Shown here: positions 7,782 through 17,098 of the stretch, in pieces | How the letters are laid out: the number at the start of each line of letters is the position of its first letter | Position numbering within the stretch: the stretch's first letter is position 1 | DNA from: Actinomycetes bacterium | GTDB lineage: Bacteria; Actinomycetota; Acidimicrobiia; Acidimicrobiales; SZUA-35 | Length of the DNA stretch: 40,562 nucleotides | Assembly: GCA_024280015.1 (NCBI GenBank) | Contig: JAJRQY010000135.1 | Coordinates: 1-40,562 of the forward strand | Direction of reading: 5' to 3' | Notes under the pieces: model-generated | Seen by the model: the letters and a program-made list of their open reading frames with translations, nothing else | The model's database searches: none | What the model was told of the DNA's origin: nothing | Position numbers and translations under genes: made by a program

Positions 7782-9413
7782 CTAGTCAAGTCGCACGCGG
7801 AACATTCGGGTTGGTCCAATTCGAACAGGAGCGAGATAGAAGCCCGCCACCCGAAATTGGTCGGTGTAGTCAGAGACGAAAACCGGTCGATCCTCGGCGA
7901 TGCTGGCCACATAGCTCAGCATTGATTCAGCCACCATCTCGGAGTCATCGGCGGGCTGGGTCTCATGAAAAAGCAGATCGTCTCGCCCTTGTTCCACGCT
8001 GGCGACATAGACATAGGTGTAGAGCAGGTCCCAATCGGTGAGCACGACGGAGTTCTCCGGTAGATCTCTGATGGTGGCAGCGACGATGAGTTCGGTGTCG
8101 GATTCAACCGGGTAGCTCTCGAAGTCGAACACGGGGGTCGAAGCGACAGAAAGCGAGCCCAAGTTTGGCTGAAGGACCGGTAGCACAGCCAGCAAGCCGA
8201 TGGCAGTCATGCCGAGCTGATTCGCCCCCTTGGCTGGCAGCGGTAGTCGTGACAATCCCTGGCCAACCAGATCCAGACCGAGACCTAGAAGTAAGGCGAG
8301 CAGAAGATAGGCCGGAAGGTAGAAAACGTAGACGAGGCCGCCGATCTCGTAGTTGAAGGCGTAGACAAGCTGGATCAGGAGAGACAAGAATAGGAGGAGG
8401 GCAATTCTGGGGGAGCGCTTGGCTAGTCCGACCGCTCCGAGCCCAGCAAGAATCAGTCCAACTAAGCTGATCTCCTCCGATAGGGAACCGCGAAAGCCAG
8501 CCCATCGCTCGGGCATCAATCTTCCAGGGTCAGAGAACATTTGAGACTGAAACTGGCGAGCTGTCCAATCGAACTTCAAGCGTTCGCCGACCCCGTCAAT
8601 CTGGGCAGGTTCAAGGTCCCACGCGGACGCCGATGGGGCGATAACCGCGTCGAAGTATTGGTTCGGGGGGTTGACGAGGTCAATGATTCCGAAAGCAATG
8701 ATGGCCAAGGTCGCGCCGGCGACAGCGCCAGCGATTGCCACCTTCCAGGAGTCCAATTTCCTGGTGGACAGGACAAGAAAGAGTGCAATAGCCGGAACGA
8801 AGAGGCCGTTGGTGAAGTGCACCCCAAGACTCAGTCCGCCAGACACTCCGGCGATAAAGAGCCACTTTGGGTCTCGGTTGGTGTCCCAACGAATGAGTGC
8901 TCCGAGGATTATTGCTGCCAGTAAAAGACCTGTGGTGTAGACCTCGGCGATGACCGATTGGGACCAGAACGTGGCACCAACGGCCAGCGAAACAGCTCCG
9001 GCAACTGCGCCTATCACCCCAGCACCCAGTTGTCGAATGACCAGGTAGACAAGGCCAATCGTCAACGCACCAGCGGCTGCGGACCAGGCAGTCACCCTGG
9101 TGGCGGGGTTGCCAATCGGCACAAGTGCTGCGACACCGGCGACGAAGGTGTAGACCTCATAGCCCGTGGGGTGGGTATGGCCAAAGAGACGGGCCATCGT
9201 CTGGAACTCGGCGCTGTCATCAACCAGGAGGCCATGGGTCAGTGTTCGCCAGTAGCCGAAGGCTGATAGGAGAACCAATCCGGTCGTGATGGCCCAATCG
9301 GTGCGGCCACCGGGTCCGGTTGAGCCATGATTCGGCGACTCGCTGGATGGCTGCTTCGTCGACGTCATGCTCCGAGGTGGCGGCGTGTTGTCGATAATGC
9401 TGGGGCGGCTCAC
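7782..9413 (-). CDS. DUF2723 polytopic membrane protein, putative GT-C glycosyltransferase
   Basis: The 543-residue product has roughly a dozen hydrophobic helices and the DUF2723 signature near the first loop: DDSAEFQTMARLFGHTHPTGYEVY, with acidic residues and HPTGY as in lipid-linked-sugar (GT-C) transferases. The C-terminal 130 residues (after NLGSLSVASTP) look soluble and contain DLPENSVVLTDWD. The eukaryotic member TMEM260 is a protein O-mannosyltransferase; bacterial members are mostly uncharacterised. The frame opens at GTG 9413, and ATG 9368 is an alternative start. Neither has a convincing Shine-Dalgarno sequence. The gene is divergent from the PhoX-like gene. Confidence 0.8.
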   Translation of the reverse strand: MSRPSIIDNTPPPRSMTSTKQPSSESPNHGSTGPGGRTDWAITTGLVLLSAFGYWRTLTHGLLVDDSAEFQTMARLFGHTHPTGYEVYTFVAGVAALVPIGNPATRVTAWSAAAGALTIGLVYLVIRQLGAGVIGAVAGAVSLAVGATFWSQSVIAEVYTTGLLLAAIILGALIRWDTNRDPKWLFIAGVSGGLSLGVHFTNGLFVPAIALFLVLSTRKLDSWKVAIAGAVAGATLAIIAFGIIDLVNPPNQYFDAVIAPSASAWDLEPAQIDGVGERLKFDWTARQFQSQMFSDPGRLMPERWAGFRGSLSEEISLVGLILAGLGAVGLAKRSPRIALLLFLSLLIQLVYAFNYEIGGLVYVFYLPAYLLLALLLGLGLDLVGQGLSRLPLPAKGANQLGMTAIGLLAVLPVLQPNLGSLSVASTPVFDFESYPVESDTELIVAATIRDLPENSVVLTDWDLLYTYVYVASVEQGRDDLLFHETQPADDSEMVAESMLSYVASIAEDRPVFVSDYTDQFRVAGFYLAPVRIGPTRMFRVRLD

Positions 9414-9557
9414 AGCTGGCGACTCTAGTTGGCACGGCGATTCCCGTTTCGGATGAGTCGAAGATCGATTGGTTTCGGGATCAGTTACTGGTGCCTACCG
9501 AAGCGATTGTCAGTTCTCTGGCACGAGGTCCCACTCACCGCTAGTGTCGATCGTGTC

Positions 9558-9577
9558 TAGGTAATTGGACCTATACG
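9558..9577 (+). promoter_or_regulatory. Small inverted repeat and possible -10 upstream of the PhoX-like gene
   Basis: TAGGT (9558-9562) and ACCTA (9569-9573) form a short inverted repeat overlapping TATACG (9572-9577), a plausible -10 element 22 bp before the ATG at 9600. No matching -35 was seen. A good ribosome site (AAGGAAGG) precedes the ATG. The rest of the 186-bp divergent spacer shows nothing recognisable. Confidence 0.3.
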
Positions 9578-9599
9578 ACACGCCAAGGAAGGCTGGGAC

Positions 9600-11141
9600 A
9601 TGGCACAGAGACAGGAACGGAACAAACAGGGGTGGAGGCGGGGTCGCCAACGAGACGGCTCATCTGCTTCGGCATCGAAGAAGGCGGGGGTCATGGTGCT
9701 GGCGCTCGCTGGTGCCTTCGTCGTGCCGGTTGACGCTTCCGGTAGTAGCAATCCGCATTTCCGGACATCGGAGGATGCCTTCTTGACGGTTGACGCCGCA
9801 CTCTCTCGGGGCGCTTGGGTGCGTCCCATTCTCTCCAGCGGTGACACCATTGGTGACTTCACCTTCGAAGGACTGCCAGACGGGATAGGGGTCAGGCCGG
9901 GCCGCCGCAATGGCTTGATTGATGTGTACGTGGCCCATGAGCAGACCACGATTCCTTTTCGCGACAACCAGGATTTCCAGAACTCGTCCATCTCTCGTGT
10001 GACGCTTGGTACTTGGGGTAAGCAGCGGGCACGGGTCATGGATGCGGCGGTTGCCATGGAACCGGGCGAGTTTCTGCGCTTCTGCTCAGCCAACATGGCA
10101 ACTCCGGCGGAGGGCATGGATGACTATGTGTTCTTCACCGGTGAAGAGACCAGCGACACCGTCGATGGAGTTCAGCGAGGCTTTGCTGTCGCGTTGAACA
10201 CCGAGACCGGACACTCCACTGCGATACCGGGAATGGGGCGACTCAACCATGAGAACACCGTCGTAGTTCCTGGTGGCTGGGACGAGTTGGCACTGCTCAC
10301 AACGGATGACACGTTCTCTGCGGGCACATCCCAGCTCTACATGTACTTGGCCGATGACCAGGACGCCATCTTTGCCGACACGGGCAGCCTCTATGGTTTG
10401 CGAGTAACTGGCAGCAACGGCAAAGCACTGGCCGATCCCGCCGACGCATTCAATGGGGCCAATGACTATCTGGATCTTGACGTTGGCGAATCGTTCCAGG
10501 GGCAGTTCATTCCCGTTCCTCGCTATGTTGCCATTGGCGATCAGGATGCTTTGGAGGACTGGTCTAACGCCAACAACGTCTTCCAGTTCATTCGGCTAGA
10601 AGACGTTGCCTATGATCCCCGAAACCCGCTGGTTGTCTATATCGCTGACACTGGCGCTTCCCGGGTTAATCCTGATCCGGAGACGGGTCGTATGGCTCGG
10701 CCAGCCGACACTGAGGGCTTGGCTGACAATGGTCGGGTGTTCAAGATGATGATGAATCCTGATGATCCGACAATTGTGGACAGTTTGAGCATCCTGGCTG
10801 ACGGCGATGCCGTTGACTCCGATGTCTATGTCCCCTTCCGGCATCCAGATAACCTGGACACCAGTCGCAAAAGCTTGATGGTGCAAGAGGACGCGTCTGA
10901 GGCGCAGATCTGGCAGTACCACTTCAGCAAGGACTCGTGGCGTTCGGTGGCTTCGGTCGTGGACCCCAGCGGTGAGTCAACTGGCATTGTTGATGTATCG
11001 GAGTGGTTCGGTGGTGGAACCTGGTTGGTGAACGTGCAGGGTCACGGAGCGAACGTCGACGTTGATACCACGTCGATTCCCGGCACGACAATCAAGCGTG
11101 AGTCTGGTCAGCTTCTTTTGATGAGGATTCCTGGCTCCTAG
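9600..11141 (+). CDS. Exported PhoX/DUF839-like protein
   Basis: The 513-residue product has a long basic N-terminus, a hydrophobic segment ([20 protein letters not shown]) and a probable cleavage site, so it is secreted or periplasmic. Features fitting the PhoX/DUF839 six-bladed propeller family are [45 protein letters not shown] and [14 protein letters not shown]. These are acidic residues of the kind that coordinate Ca and Fe in the alkaline phosphatase PhoX. The regions resembling a twin-arginine signal (RRGRQRDG) do not match the Tat consensus. Phosphatase activity is a family-level inference; some members are of unknown function. A strong hairpin follows. Confidence 0.7.
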   Translation: MAQRQERNKQGWRRGRQRDGSSASASKKAGVMVLALAGAFVVPVDASGSSNPHFRTSEDAFLTVDAALSRGAWVRPILSSGDTIGDFTFEGLPDGIGVRPGRRNGLIDVYVAHEQTTIPFRDNQDFQNSSISRVTLGTWGKQRARVMDAAVAMEPGEFLRFCSANMATPAEGMDDYVFFTGEETSDTVDGVQRGFAVALNTETGHSTAIPGMGRLNHENTVVVPGGWDELALLTTDDTFSAGTSQLYMYLADDQDAIFADTGSLYGLRVTGSNGKALADPADAFNGANDYLDLDVGESFQGQFIPVPRYVAIGDQDALEDWSNANNVFQFIRLEDVAYDPRNPLVVYIADTGASRVNPDPETGRMARPADTEGLADNGRVFKMMMNPDDPTIVDSLSILADGDAVDSDVYVPFRHPDNLDTSRKSLMVQEDASEAQIWQYHFSKDSWRSVASVVDPSGESTGIVDVSEWFGGGTWLVNVQGHGANVDVDTTSIPGTTIKRESGQLLLMRIPGS

Positions 11142-11159
11142 CCAAGCCCTGGCTCATTC

Positions 11160-11190
11160 GGTGCGGCGAACCATCGAGGTTCGTCGCACC
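11160..11190 (+). terminator. Hairpin after the PhoX-like gene
   Basis: GGTGCGGCGAACC (11160-11172) pairs with GGTTCGTCGCACC (11178-11190), 13 bp with one G-U pair and a 5-nt loop. It is 19 nt after the stop codon. The run of T downstream is poor (ATTTCTT at about 10 nt), so efficiency is uncertain. The decayed amine oxidase begins just beyond. Confidence 0.65.
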
Positions 11191-11236
11191 GGGCAGCCAA
11201 TTTCTTGACTCGTGGTGCGGTTGGGCGAGCAGTCGC

Positions 11237-12415
11237 ATGCGGCTGGAGTTCGATGGGAGCGAGCCGGCGGACCGCGAGGCGCTTGGCACACCGCTGGCTG
11301 ATCGAGTCTTCTTTGCTGGAGAGGCTACCTCACTAAACTACCCCTCGACCGTTCATGGAGCGGTGCTGTCTGGCAGCGAAGCGGCGAGTGATCTGGCATC
11401 GGTGGCTCGTCCCGGTGCTCGCGTTGCCATTGTTGGTGCCGGTGCTTCGGGTCTTGCGGCTGCTCGTCAGTTAGCCGACGAGGGATTTGACGTGGTCGTC
11501 CTTGAGGCCCAGGGGCGAATTGGGGGTCGGATCCGGACGGACATGAGTCTGGGCTATCCGCTGGATCTTGGGGCTTCTTGGATCCACGGGGTGAGAGGGA
11601 ACCCCATGACTGAAATCGCCGATGCCATTGACGCTCCGCGCGTCAGGACCGACTACGACTCGATGATTGTCTATGACCATGATGGCGTCCGAATCGACTG
11701 AGACATCTGGGCTGGCGCCTACCGGGCCGTGTATGGCGCCCACCAGCGGAGTCTCACGCTGGAAGAGGCGGTCCTTACCCGCCAAGAAGGACGTCATGAG
11801 TCCATCGTTCGCACTACTGACTTCGCGGTTGTTGCCGCCTTCGAACATGAATACGCGGCCGACATCGGCCAGCTCTCCTCCCTTGCTCCTCATGAGGGTG
11901 AGGAGTTCCCGGGCCCAGATGTTCTGCTTCCCGACGGCTACCTGAACCTCCTGGAGACGCTCACTGACGGATTGGACATCCAGCTGGATACACCTGTTGT
12001 TGCCATCGATTGGGCTGATGAGCGCCCGGTGGTCACAACCCCAACGGAGACCTCGACTCATGACCATGTTCTGGTCACCCTGCCACTCGGCTTGTTGAAG
12101 GTCGGTCGCATTCTTTTCTCTCCAGAGTTGCCAACACCGAAGCTTGACGCGATTGAGCGCTTGGGTATGGGACTGTTGAACAAGGTGTTCTTGGAGTTCT
12201 CCGAACAATTCTGGGATCGCTCGGCTGACTCCATTGGCTACGTATCCAATGACCGGGGGCGATGGGCCCAGTGGTATGACCTCACCGACGTGACCGGACG
12301 GCCAACGATCTTCTGCTTTCATGCTGGATCAGTAGCCGAGGAGCTTGAGGTCATGACCGACGAACAAATCACGGCCGAGGCTATGACGACGCTTCGTACC
12401 ATCTATGAGACCTAG
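11237..12415 (+). pseudogene. Decayed flavin-containing amine oxidase with permuted segments and an in-frame TGA
   Basis: The first 55 residues carry the C-terminal signature of flavin amine oxidases ([26 protein letters not shown]). The N-terminal FAD-binding motif ([22 protein letters not shown], then GRIGGRIRT) comes after it. The middle substrate-domain sequence follows (LPDGYLNLLETLTDGLD, VLVTLPLGLLKVG, IERLGMGLLNKVFLEF), and the frame stops at TIYET (12413-12415) without the second C-terminal motif. TGA at 11699-11701 (codon 155, GVRID*DIWAGAYRAVYG) interrupts one continuous frame. The best reading is the remnant of a tandem two-domain amine oxidase that lost most of domain 1 and the end of domain 2, then gained a nonsense mutation. 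The GTG at 11729 could start a fragment, but that fragment would lack the FAD motif. Confidence 0.8.
11699..11701 (+). other. In-frame TGA in the amine oxidase remnant
   Basis: Codons read GTC CGA ATC GAC TGA GAC ATC TGG; the frame is unchanged across the stop (11237 to 12415 is one phase). TGG or another one-step codon is the likely ancestor. No selenocysteine context was seen. Confidence 0.85.
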
Positions 12416-12450
12416 GACGGCTATGAAACTGGCTCTTACCGCCTTGCTTG

Positions 12451-13329
12451 CTACCAGCCAGAGGCAGGCCGTTCGAACCACATGTGGATCTGGCCGGTTC
12501 CGGCAGAGGACTCATAATCGGAGAACATTTCACCGGTGGCAGTACACCCGGCTCCACCGATGGCGCCCAGCGTCATCAGGTAGTGGCCAAGCTTGCCCTC
12601 AGGAGCATGGGTCATGATCTCAGGGAGGTCATTGAGTACCTGTTGGTGATCACCCTTTTTCCAATTCTCAATGATTCGTTCATCTGATGCCCGCGCCTCA
12701 GGGGTGGTGATGTTTGCCGGATCCGACGACTCGTGTTGACGTACTTCCTTGAGCGGCCAGAACTTGTGGCTAAGGCTGCCAGCTCCGAGTAAGACAACTC
12801 GTCGGTCCAGCCCTTCGATCGCTTCTCGTAGAATCTCTCCGAACAAGAGGAAGTCATCGGCGTCGGCGCTGGCGCAGATGGAGACCGGAACCCAGGCCTC
12901 CTTGTTCTGTAGAGCGCCGAGCAGGTTGAGGGTTCCGTAGTGAACAGGTAGATGCTCGTTCTCAATGGCCTCGACCCAGGTGTCATCACGATCAGCAGCC
13001 AGGGCAGCCACAGCCTGGCAAAGCTCGGTGTCGCCTCCAAAGTCGTATGGCTTGCTCATCATGTTTGGGTTGGTTGGGATCTCGTCTGAGGTGTAGAAAC
13101 CCTTGCGGGTGGCTCGGGCATCCATGGCGTGGTAGATCAGGCTGAACCAGTGGGTATCGAAGACAACCACAGTGTCCGGTTTGAGCCGATCAAAGACCTC
13201 GGTCCTGAGTCGTTCCAAGCCGGGAACAAGGCTGATTTCCTTGCCGTCATTGAGGGCGTAGCGCTCCTCCCGAGGTAGCACCATGGTTGGTACGTGGGAG
13301 ACAATCCCAGCGCCAATGATTTCTCCCAT
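12451..13329 (-). CDS. hpaD: Class III (LigB-type) extradiol ring-cleavage dioxygenase, HpaD-like
   Basis: The 292-residue product begins MGEIIGAGIVSHVPTMVLP and has VVVFDTHWFSL, ENEHLPVHYG and LLGAGSLSHKF, the His/Glu-containing segments of LigB-type non-haem Fe(II) dioxygenases. It resembles 3,4-dihydroxyphenylacetate 2,3-dioxygenases, which open the aromatic ring next to the catechol hydroxyls. The start is ATG 13329, only 2 bp after the hpaB-like stop, so translation is probably coupled. With the upstream hydroxylase it would form a two-step route from a phenol to a ring-opened semialdehyde. No downstream pathway genes (dehydrogenase, isomerase, hydratase) are adjacent, so the exact substrate is uncertain. 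Confidence 0.8.
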   Translation of the reverse strand: MGEIIGAGIVSHVPTMVLPREERYALNDGKEISLVPGLERLRTEVFDRLKPDTVVVFDTHWFSLIYHAMDARATRKGFYTSDEIPTNPNMMSKPYDFGGDTELCQAVAALAADRDDTWVEAIENEHLPVHYGTLNLLGALQNKEAWVPVSICASADADDFLLFGEILREAIEGLDRRVVLLGAGSLSHKFWPLKEVRQHESSDPANITTPEARASDERIIENWKKGDHQQVLNDLPEIMTHAPEGKLGHYLMTLGAIGGAGCTATGEMFSDYESSAGTGQIHMWFERPASGW

Positions 13330-13331
13330 GG

Positions 13332-14777
13332 TTACAGCTCCATCTTGGACAGGAAGCTCTTGACCAAGGCCTCGTGTTTCTCCTTGGGGGCGAGCTCGTA
13401 GGCCAGTGACGTCATGCGGAACGAATCTCCAAGGTAGAAGCGTTCATACAGCTCATTGCGGCCAGCAAGTTCGGAGCCGACAAAGTCCCATGCCAGGCGG
13501 AAGAGACGGATGCGTTCTTCGGCGTCGGCTCCCTTGGCCTGGTAGTACTTGTCAATGTATTCCCGCATTGGTCCCCGCATGTCCTTGGCTGAGGGGGTGG
13601 CCATGAAGCCGCCTCCACCAATCAGCTGGATGAGCTCAGAGACTCGTGGTGTCCACTTGGGCATCAAGCCCCGCAGGGCAATGAAGGATCGCTCATCGGG
13701 GGTGATGATTCCTCCTTCGTCCGGCTTGGCTCCTTCAACCGCAGAGACAATGCCCGAGCGTGTCATCTCTGCGTAGTGCCAGATCTCGCCCAGCTTCTCC
13801 TGGACATGTCCGAAGGTGTTGACCCCGGTTGTTTCGGAGATCATGTGGGCGAGTCCAAATCCGAAGTCAAGCTTGGTCCAGGCTCGAGTCATGGCCTGAT
13901 GGATGATGTGGGCACGCCAGTTGGCTTCGATCTGCATGGCGTTGTAGGCGGTGACGTCGCCGCTCACAAAGACGCGGTCCCACGGAACCTCGACATTGTC
14001 GAAGATTGCGACCGCATCCTGCTCATCGAACTTGGTGCTGAGCGGGTAGTCGTGCGGGTCTGCTACCCGGGCGTAGGAGTCTCGGCACAAGAAGGACAGG
14101 CCCGGTGTGTCCATGGGAATGGCGAAGCTGACGGCATAGTTGTCGGCCCCTTCGGGCAGGAGGTAGCCGGGGTAGACAATCAGTTCATCGCTGTAGGGGG
14201 CGAGGGTGGCTAGCATCTTCGCCCCGTGTACCACGATGCCGTGTTCGGTCTCGGCGATCTTCTTCATGGCAACTTCGCCACCGGCTTGCTTGTCTTCGGT
14301 GACGGATCGATCGACTTGAGGATTGACCAGGACATGGGTGGTGGATAGGTCAGAGTCTCGTACCAGGGCGTGATAGGCCTGGATATTCTTCGCCCCTTCC
14401 TCTTGCCCGTGCTTAGCCAGAACATCGGCCCGTCCGGCGAAGCAGGCGATGGTGACGTTCAGATAGTCAGGGGTGCGCCCTCGGGTGCCAGCAGACATTT
14501 CTGCCCAAGCTCGTATTGCTGCCTGACGGTTGCGCAGGTCGTCCTTGGTCTTGGGGATGATATGGGTGATGTGAACCGGCTTGCCGTCAGCGGGGGAGGG
14601 CATGAGGTGGATGTCTGGATCGGCGTACTGGGCGTCGAACAGCTCGGCCATAGCCTTCGCCGCTCCGGCAAATTGTGGGTGGGCGGTGACGTCTTCCACC
14701 AACTCACCATCGAACCACAGCTTGCGGTTGTCGCTGGCAAGTCCGCTCAGGAACTGTTCGCCGGTGCGTGCTGGCAT
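13332..14777 (-). CDS. hpaB: 4-hydroxyphenylacetate 3-monooxygenase, oxygenase component (HpaB family)
   Basis: The 481-residue product matches the HpaB/PvcC flavin-dependent monooxygenase family: an N-terminal MPARTGEQFLSGL, then THVLVNPQVDRS, DEQDAVAIFDNVEVPWDRVF, IGGGGFMATPSAKD and a C-terminal YERFYLGDSFRM. The enzyme hydroxylates a phenol ortho to its OH using FADH2 supplied by a separate reductase, which is not in this window. Start choice: ATG 14777 has AAAGGA 8 nt upstream and gives the family length; the longer frame to 14879 would run through the palindrome region. The gene pairs with the ring-cleavage dioxygenase immediately downstream. A perfect 18-bp palindrome 55 bp before the start suggests control by a dedicated repressor. 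Confidence 0.85.
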   Translation of the reverse strand: MPARTGEQFLSGLASDNRKLWFDGELVEDVTAHPQFAGAAKAMAELFDAQYADPDIHLMPSPADGKPVHITHIIPKTKDDLRNRQAAIRAWAEMSAGTRGRTPDYLNVTIACFAGRADVLAKHGQEEGAKNIQAYHALVRDSDLSTTHVLVNPQVDRSVTEDKQAGGEVAMKKIAETEHGIVVHGAKMLATLAPYSDELIVYPGYLLPEGADNYAVSFAIPMDTPGLSFLCRDSYARVADPHDYPLSTKFDEQDAVAIFDNVEVPWDRVFVSGDVTAYNAMQIEANWRAHIIHQAMTRAWTKLDFGFGLAHMISETTGVNTFGHVQEKLGEIWHYAEMTRSGIVSAVEGAKPDEGGIITPDERSFIALRGLMPKWTPRVSELIQLIGGGGFMATPSAKDMRGPMREYIDKYYQAKGADAEERIRLFRLAWDFVGSELAGRNELYERFYLGDSFRMTSLAYELAPKEKHEALVKSFLSKMEL

Positions 14778-14831
14778 GGGGCCATCCTTTGTTTGGGGCT
14801 GCGGTGGGTCTTGAATCAGGTCAACTTGTAG

Positions 14832-14849
14832 TCGTTTGGATCCAAACGA
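14832..14849. promoter_or_regulatory. 18-bp perfect palindrome upstream of hpaB (putative operator)
   Basis: TCGTTTGGATCCAAACGA is self-complementary over all 18 bases. It lies 55 bp before hpaB and 170 bp before trpB in their divergent spacer. Position and symmetry fit an operator for a dimeric HTH regulator of the aromatic genes. The regulator itself is not visible nearby. Confidence 0.6.
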
Positions 14850-14951
14850 TCTGTGAACCGTATGATACGTACCGGCCAACCAGGAGGGACCAAAGTCCCT
14901 ATTCTGTGGTCTGGACCGTGTGTTGTCTTGCCGTGCGTGGTCGAAGGGGGC

Positions 14952-14980
14952 TTGTCAACTCTTTCACTTACGTCTAGTCT
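14952..14980 (+). promoter_or_regulatory. Putative trpBA promoter
   Basis: TTGTCA (14952-14957, five of six matches to the -35 consensus) is followed after 17 bp by TAGTCT (14975-14980, a weak -10). The -10 overlaps the palindrome that begins at 14976, so binding there would block transcription. The start would be near 14987, leaving a leader of about 30 nt with a Shine-Dalgarno sequence but no room for a Trp leader peptide. Confidence 0.4.
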
Positions 14981-14997
14981 TCTAGAAGACTCACGTA
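14969..14997. promoter_or_regulatory. 16-bp perfect palindrome with extended arms upstream of trpB
   Basis: AGTCTTCTAGAAGACT (14976-14991) is fully self-complementary. It is flanked by TACGT (14969-14973) and ACGTA (14993-14997), which are also complementary if one base is bulged. It ends 21 bp before the trpB start. It may be an operator overlapping the promoter, or an RNA hairpin near the ribosome site. Confidence 0.55.
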
Positions 14998-15018
14998 GGC
15001 TCACAGGAAAGATCCTCC

Positions 15019-16224
15019 ATGTCCGGCCAGGTAACAGAACCCGCAGACCAATCTCCAACATCAGTGTCAATGAGTGACCCTTCCGCTGACGGGTTCTTTG
15101 GCCAATATGGTGGTCGCTATGTCGGAGAACCGCTGGTACGAGCCTGCCAGGAAATCGAAACCGCGTTTCGAGAAGCATGGGATGACGATGACTTCCGGGC
15201 TGAGTACCTGCGACTGCTGACTGACTATGCCGGTCGGCCATCGCCCCTCACAGAGTGTGCAAACCTTGGACAAGATCTGGGTCTGCGGCTCCTGCTCAAG
15301 CGGGAGGATCTGAACCACACGGGCAGCCACAAGATCAACAACGTCATTGGTCAAGCCCTTCTAGCCAGACGCATGGGCAAGACCCATCTGATTGCCGAGA
15401 CCGGGGCAGGCCAACACGGCGTAGCCACCGCTACAGCCGCAGCCCTGTTCGGCATGGGGTGTACGGTCTACATGGGCGAAGTCGATACCAAACGCCAGGC
15501 CCTCAATGTGTTCAGGATGGAGTTGCTTGGGGCAACCGTCATCCCGGTGCTATCAGGAAGTCGTACTCTAAAAGACGCGGTCAATGAGGCCATGCGCGCC
15601 TGGGTGTCCAGGCTTGAAGACTCCCACTACTGCCTTGGATCGGTGATGGGCCCGCATCCCTTTCCTTGGATGGTGAGGACCTTCCAGGAAATCTTGGGGG
15701 CCGAAGCGAACGCGCAATGCCAAATGCTGTTGGGTGAGATGCCCAACGTTGCGGTGGCCTGCGTCGGCGGAGGCTCCAATGCTGCAGGCTTGTTTGCCGG
15801 GTTTGTTGAGCACCCCGAGGTTCGCCTTGTCGGAGTCGAACCGGCTGGAGGGGCAGCAATCGGCCGTGGTGTCCCTGCTGTTGTGCACGGCATGAAGGCC
15901 TATTTCATGCAGGATGAAGCAGGCCAGGTGCTTGAGGCTGAGTCGATTTCTGCTGGGTTGGACTATCCCGGGGTAGGACCTGAGCACTCCTACCTTGCCG
16001 ATGCCGGACGGGCCGAGTACCACCCCGTCACTGATGAGATGGTGGTCGATGCATTCCAGCTACTGAGCAGGCGGGAAGGAATCATTCCCGCCTTGGAGTC
16101 GGCCCACGCCATTGCATGGGTTGTTGAGAATGCCGACGAGTTGGCCGGGCAAACCGTGATCGTGAACCTCTCCGGTCGAGGCGACAAGGACGTGAGTCAG
16201 GTACAGGAGTTACTGCAACCATGA
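15019..16224 (+). CDS. trpB: Tryptophan synthase beta subunit
   Basis: The 401-residue protein condenses indole with L-serine using PLP. Seen motifs: [25 protein letters not shown] (PLP lysine in HTGSHK), [28 protein letters not shown] (phosphate-binding glycine loop), [13 protein letters not shown] and NLSGRGDKD at the C-terminus. These are typical of the standard TrpB1 class that pairs with TrpA. ATG 15019 has AGGAAAG 7 nt upstream. The stop overlaps the trpA start by 4 bp (ATGA). No trpE, trpG, trpD or trpC is adjacent, so the pathway genes are split in this genome. Confidence 0.95.
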   Translation: MSGQVTEPADQSPTSVSMSDPSADGFFGQYGGRYVGEPLVRACQEIETAFREAWDDDDFRAEYLRLLTDYAGRPSPLTECANLGQDLGLRLLLKREDLNHTGSHKINNVIGQALLARRMGKTHLIAETGAGQHGVATATAAALFGMGCTVYMGEVDTKRQALNVFRMELLGATVIPVLSGSRTLKDAVNEAMRAWVSRLEDSHYCLGSVMGPHPFPWMVRTFQEILGAEANAQCQMLLGEMPNVAVACVGGGSNAAGLFAGFVEHPEVRLVGVEPAGGAAIGRGVPAVVHGMKAYFMQDEAGQVLEAESISAGLDYPGVGPEHSYLADAGRAEYHPVTDEMVVDAFQLLSRREGIIPALESAHAIAWVVENADELAGQTVIVNLSGRGDKDVSQVQELLQP

Positions 16225-17045
16225 GTGAATTCAGCAACGAGCGTCATGCTTCGGACTTTGCCCAACCCCGCTTCAATCTCGAAAGTGAGTTGCGAGCCAA
16301 ACGAGATACGGGCAAGAAGCTTCTTTTGCCTTACGTCACCGCCGGCATCGTCCCAAATTGGCTTGACCTGGTTGATTCCCTGGTTGATGCGGGAGCCGAC
16401 GCCATCGAGATCGGGATCCCGTTCTCTGATCCGGCCTTGGACGGGCCAACGATCGAAGCCGCCGGTGTCATGGCTCTGGAGCGAGGAGTCAGGCCCCAGG
16501 GGATTCTGGCTGAACTTCGAGAGCGAAGCTTTGGTGTTCCCCTTATCGCCATGACGTACTACAACTTGGTCTTTCGCTACGGGCACGAACGCTTTGCTGC
16601 TGATCTGGTTGCTGCAGGGGGATCGGCAACAATCCTGCCTGACCTGCCGCGCGAAATGGCTGGCGAGTGGCGAAAAGCTGCTGCCCCGCACGGCATTGCC
16701 AATGTCTTGTTGGCTGCACCGGTGACGACCGATCAGCGACTGATCATCCTGGCCAATGAGACCGAGGGATTTCTCTACACCGTGAACACCATGGGAACGA
16801 CAGGCGAACGCCAGACCATGGACGATGCAGGTGCCGCTTTAGCCGACCGCGTTAAGGCGGTTTCGGACACGCCAGCCATTGTTGGTTTCGGTATCTCCAC
16901 ACCAGAACACGCGGTCAAGGCAACTCGGTCTGCGGATGGAATCATCATTGCGTCCGCCCTCATGCGAAAGCTCATCAATGGCGAGCCGATTGAAGCTGTC
17001 GCTCAGCTGGTGTCGGAGATCCGAATCGCCTTAGACACCGCGTAG
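16221..17045 (+). CDS. trpA: Tryptophan synthase alpha subunit
   Basis: The 274-residue TIM-barrel subunit splits indole-3-glycerol phosphate and channels indole to TrpB. The catalytic Glu is in [11 protein letters not shown] and the catalytic Asp in [10 protein letters not shown]. Further family segments are [28 protein letters not shown] and [10 protein letters not shown] (phosphate-binding). The N-terminus is about 25 residues longer than many homologues. It is translationally coupled to trpB through the 4-bp overlap. Confidence 0.95.
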   Translation: MSEFSNERHASDFAQPRFNLESELRAKRDTGKKLLLPYVTAGIVPNWLDLVDSLVDAGADAIEIGIPFSDPALDGPTIEAAGVMALERGVRPQGILAELRERSFGVPLIAMTYYNLVFRYGHERFAADLVAAGGSATILPDLPREMAGEWRKAAAPHGIANVLLAAPVTTDQRLIILANETEGFLYTVNTMGTTGERQTMDDAGAALADRVKAVSDTPAIVGFGISTPEHAVKATRSADGIIIASALMRKLINGEPIEAVAQLVSEIRIALDTA

Positions 17046-17062
17046 CGAAAACGGTGAGACTG

Positions 17063-17098
17063 CTGGTTCGGCACGTCAGTCTGGTTCGGCACGTCAGT
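17063..17098. repeat. 18-bp tandem duplication between trpA and the VOC gene
   Basis: Two identical 18-bp units (CTGGTTCGGCACGTCAGT) lie at 17063-17080 and 17081-17098, followed by CTGG. The second unit contains the stop codon of the minus-strand VOC gene (17094-17096) and the first is a spare copy, so the duplication lies at the convergent 3' ends. Confidence 0.85.

Noticed and set aside
11699-11701. Selenocysteine recoding of the in-frame TGA
   Set aside because: The position is not a conserved redox Cys in amine oxidases, no downstream SECIS-like hairpin stands out, and the gene is already truncated and permuted.
13776-14213. Open frame opposite hpaB
   Set aside because: It is the antisense shadow of a strongly conserved gene, with no ribosome site.
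14981-15018. Classical trp attenuator with leader peptide
   Set aside because: The leader from the likely start site is about 30 nt and has no short ORF with tandem Trp codons.
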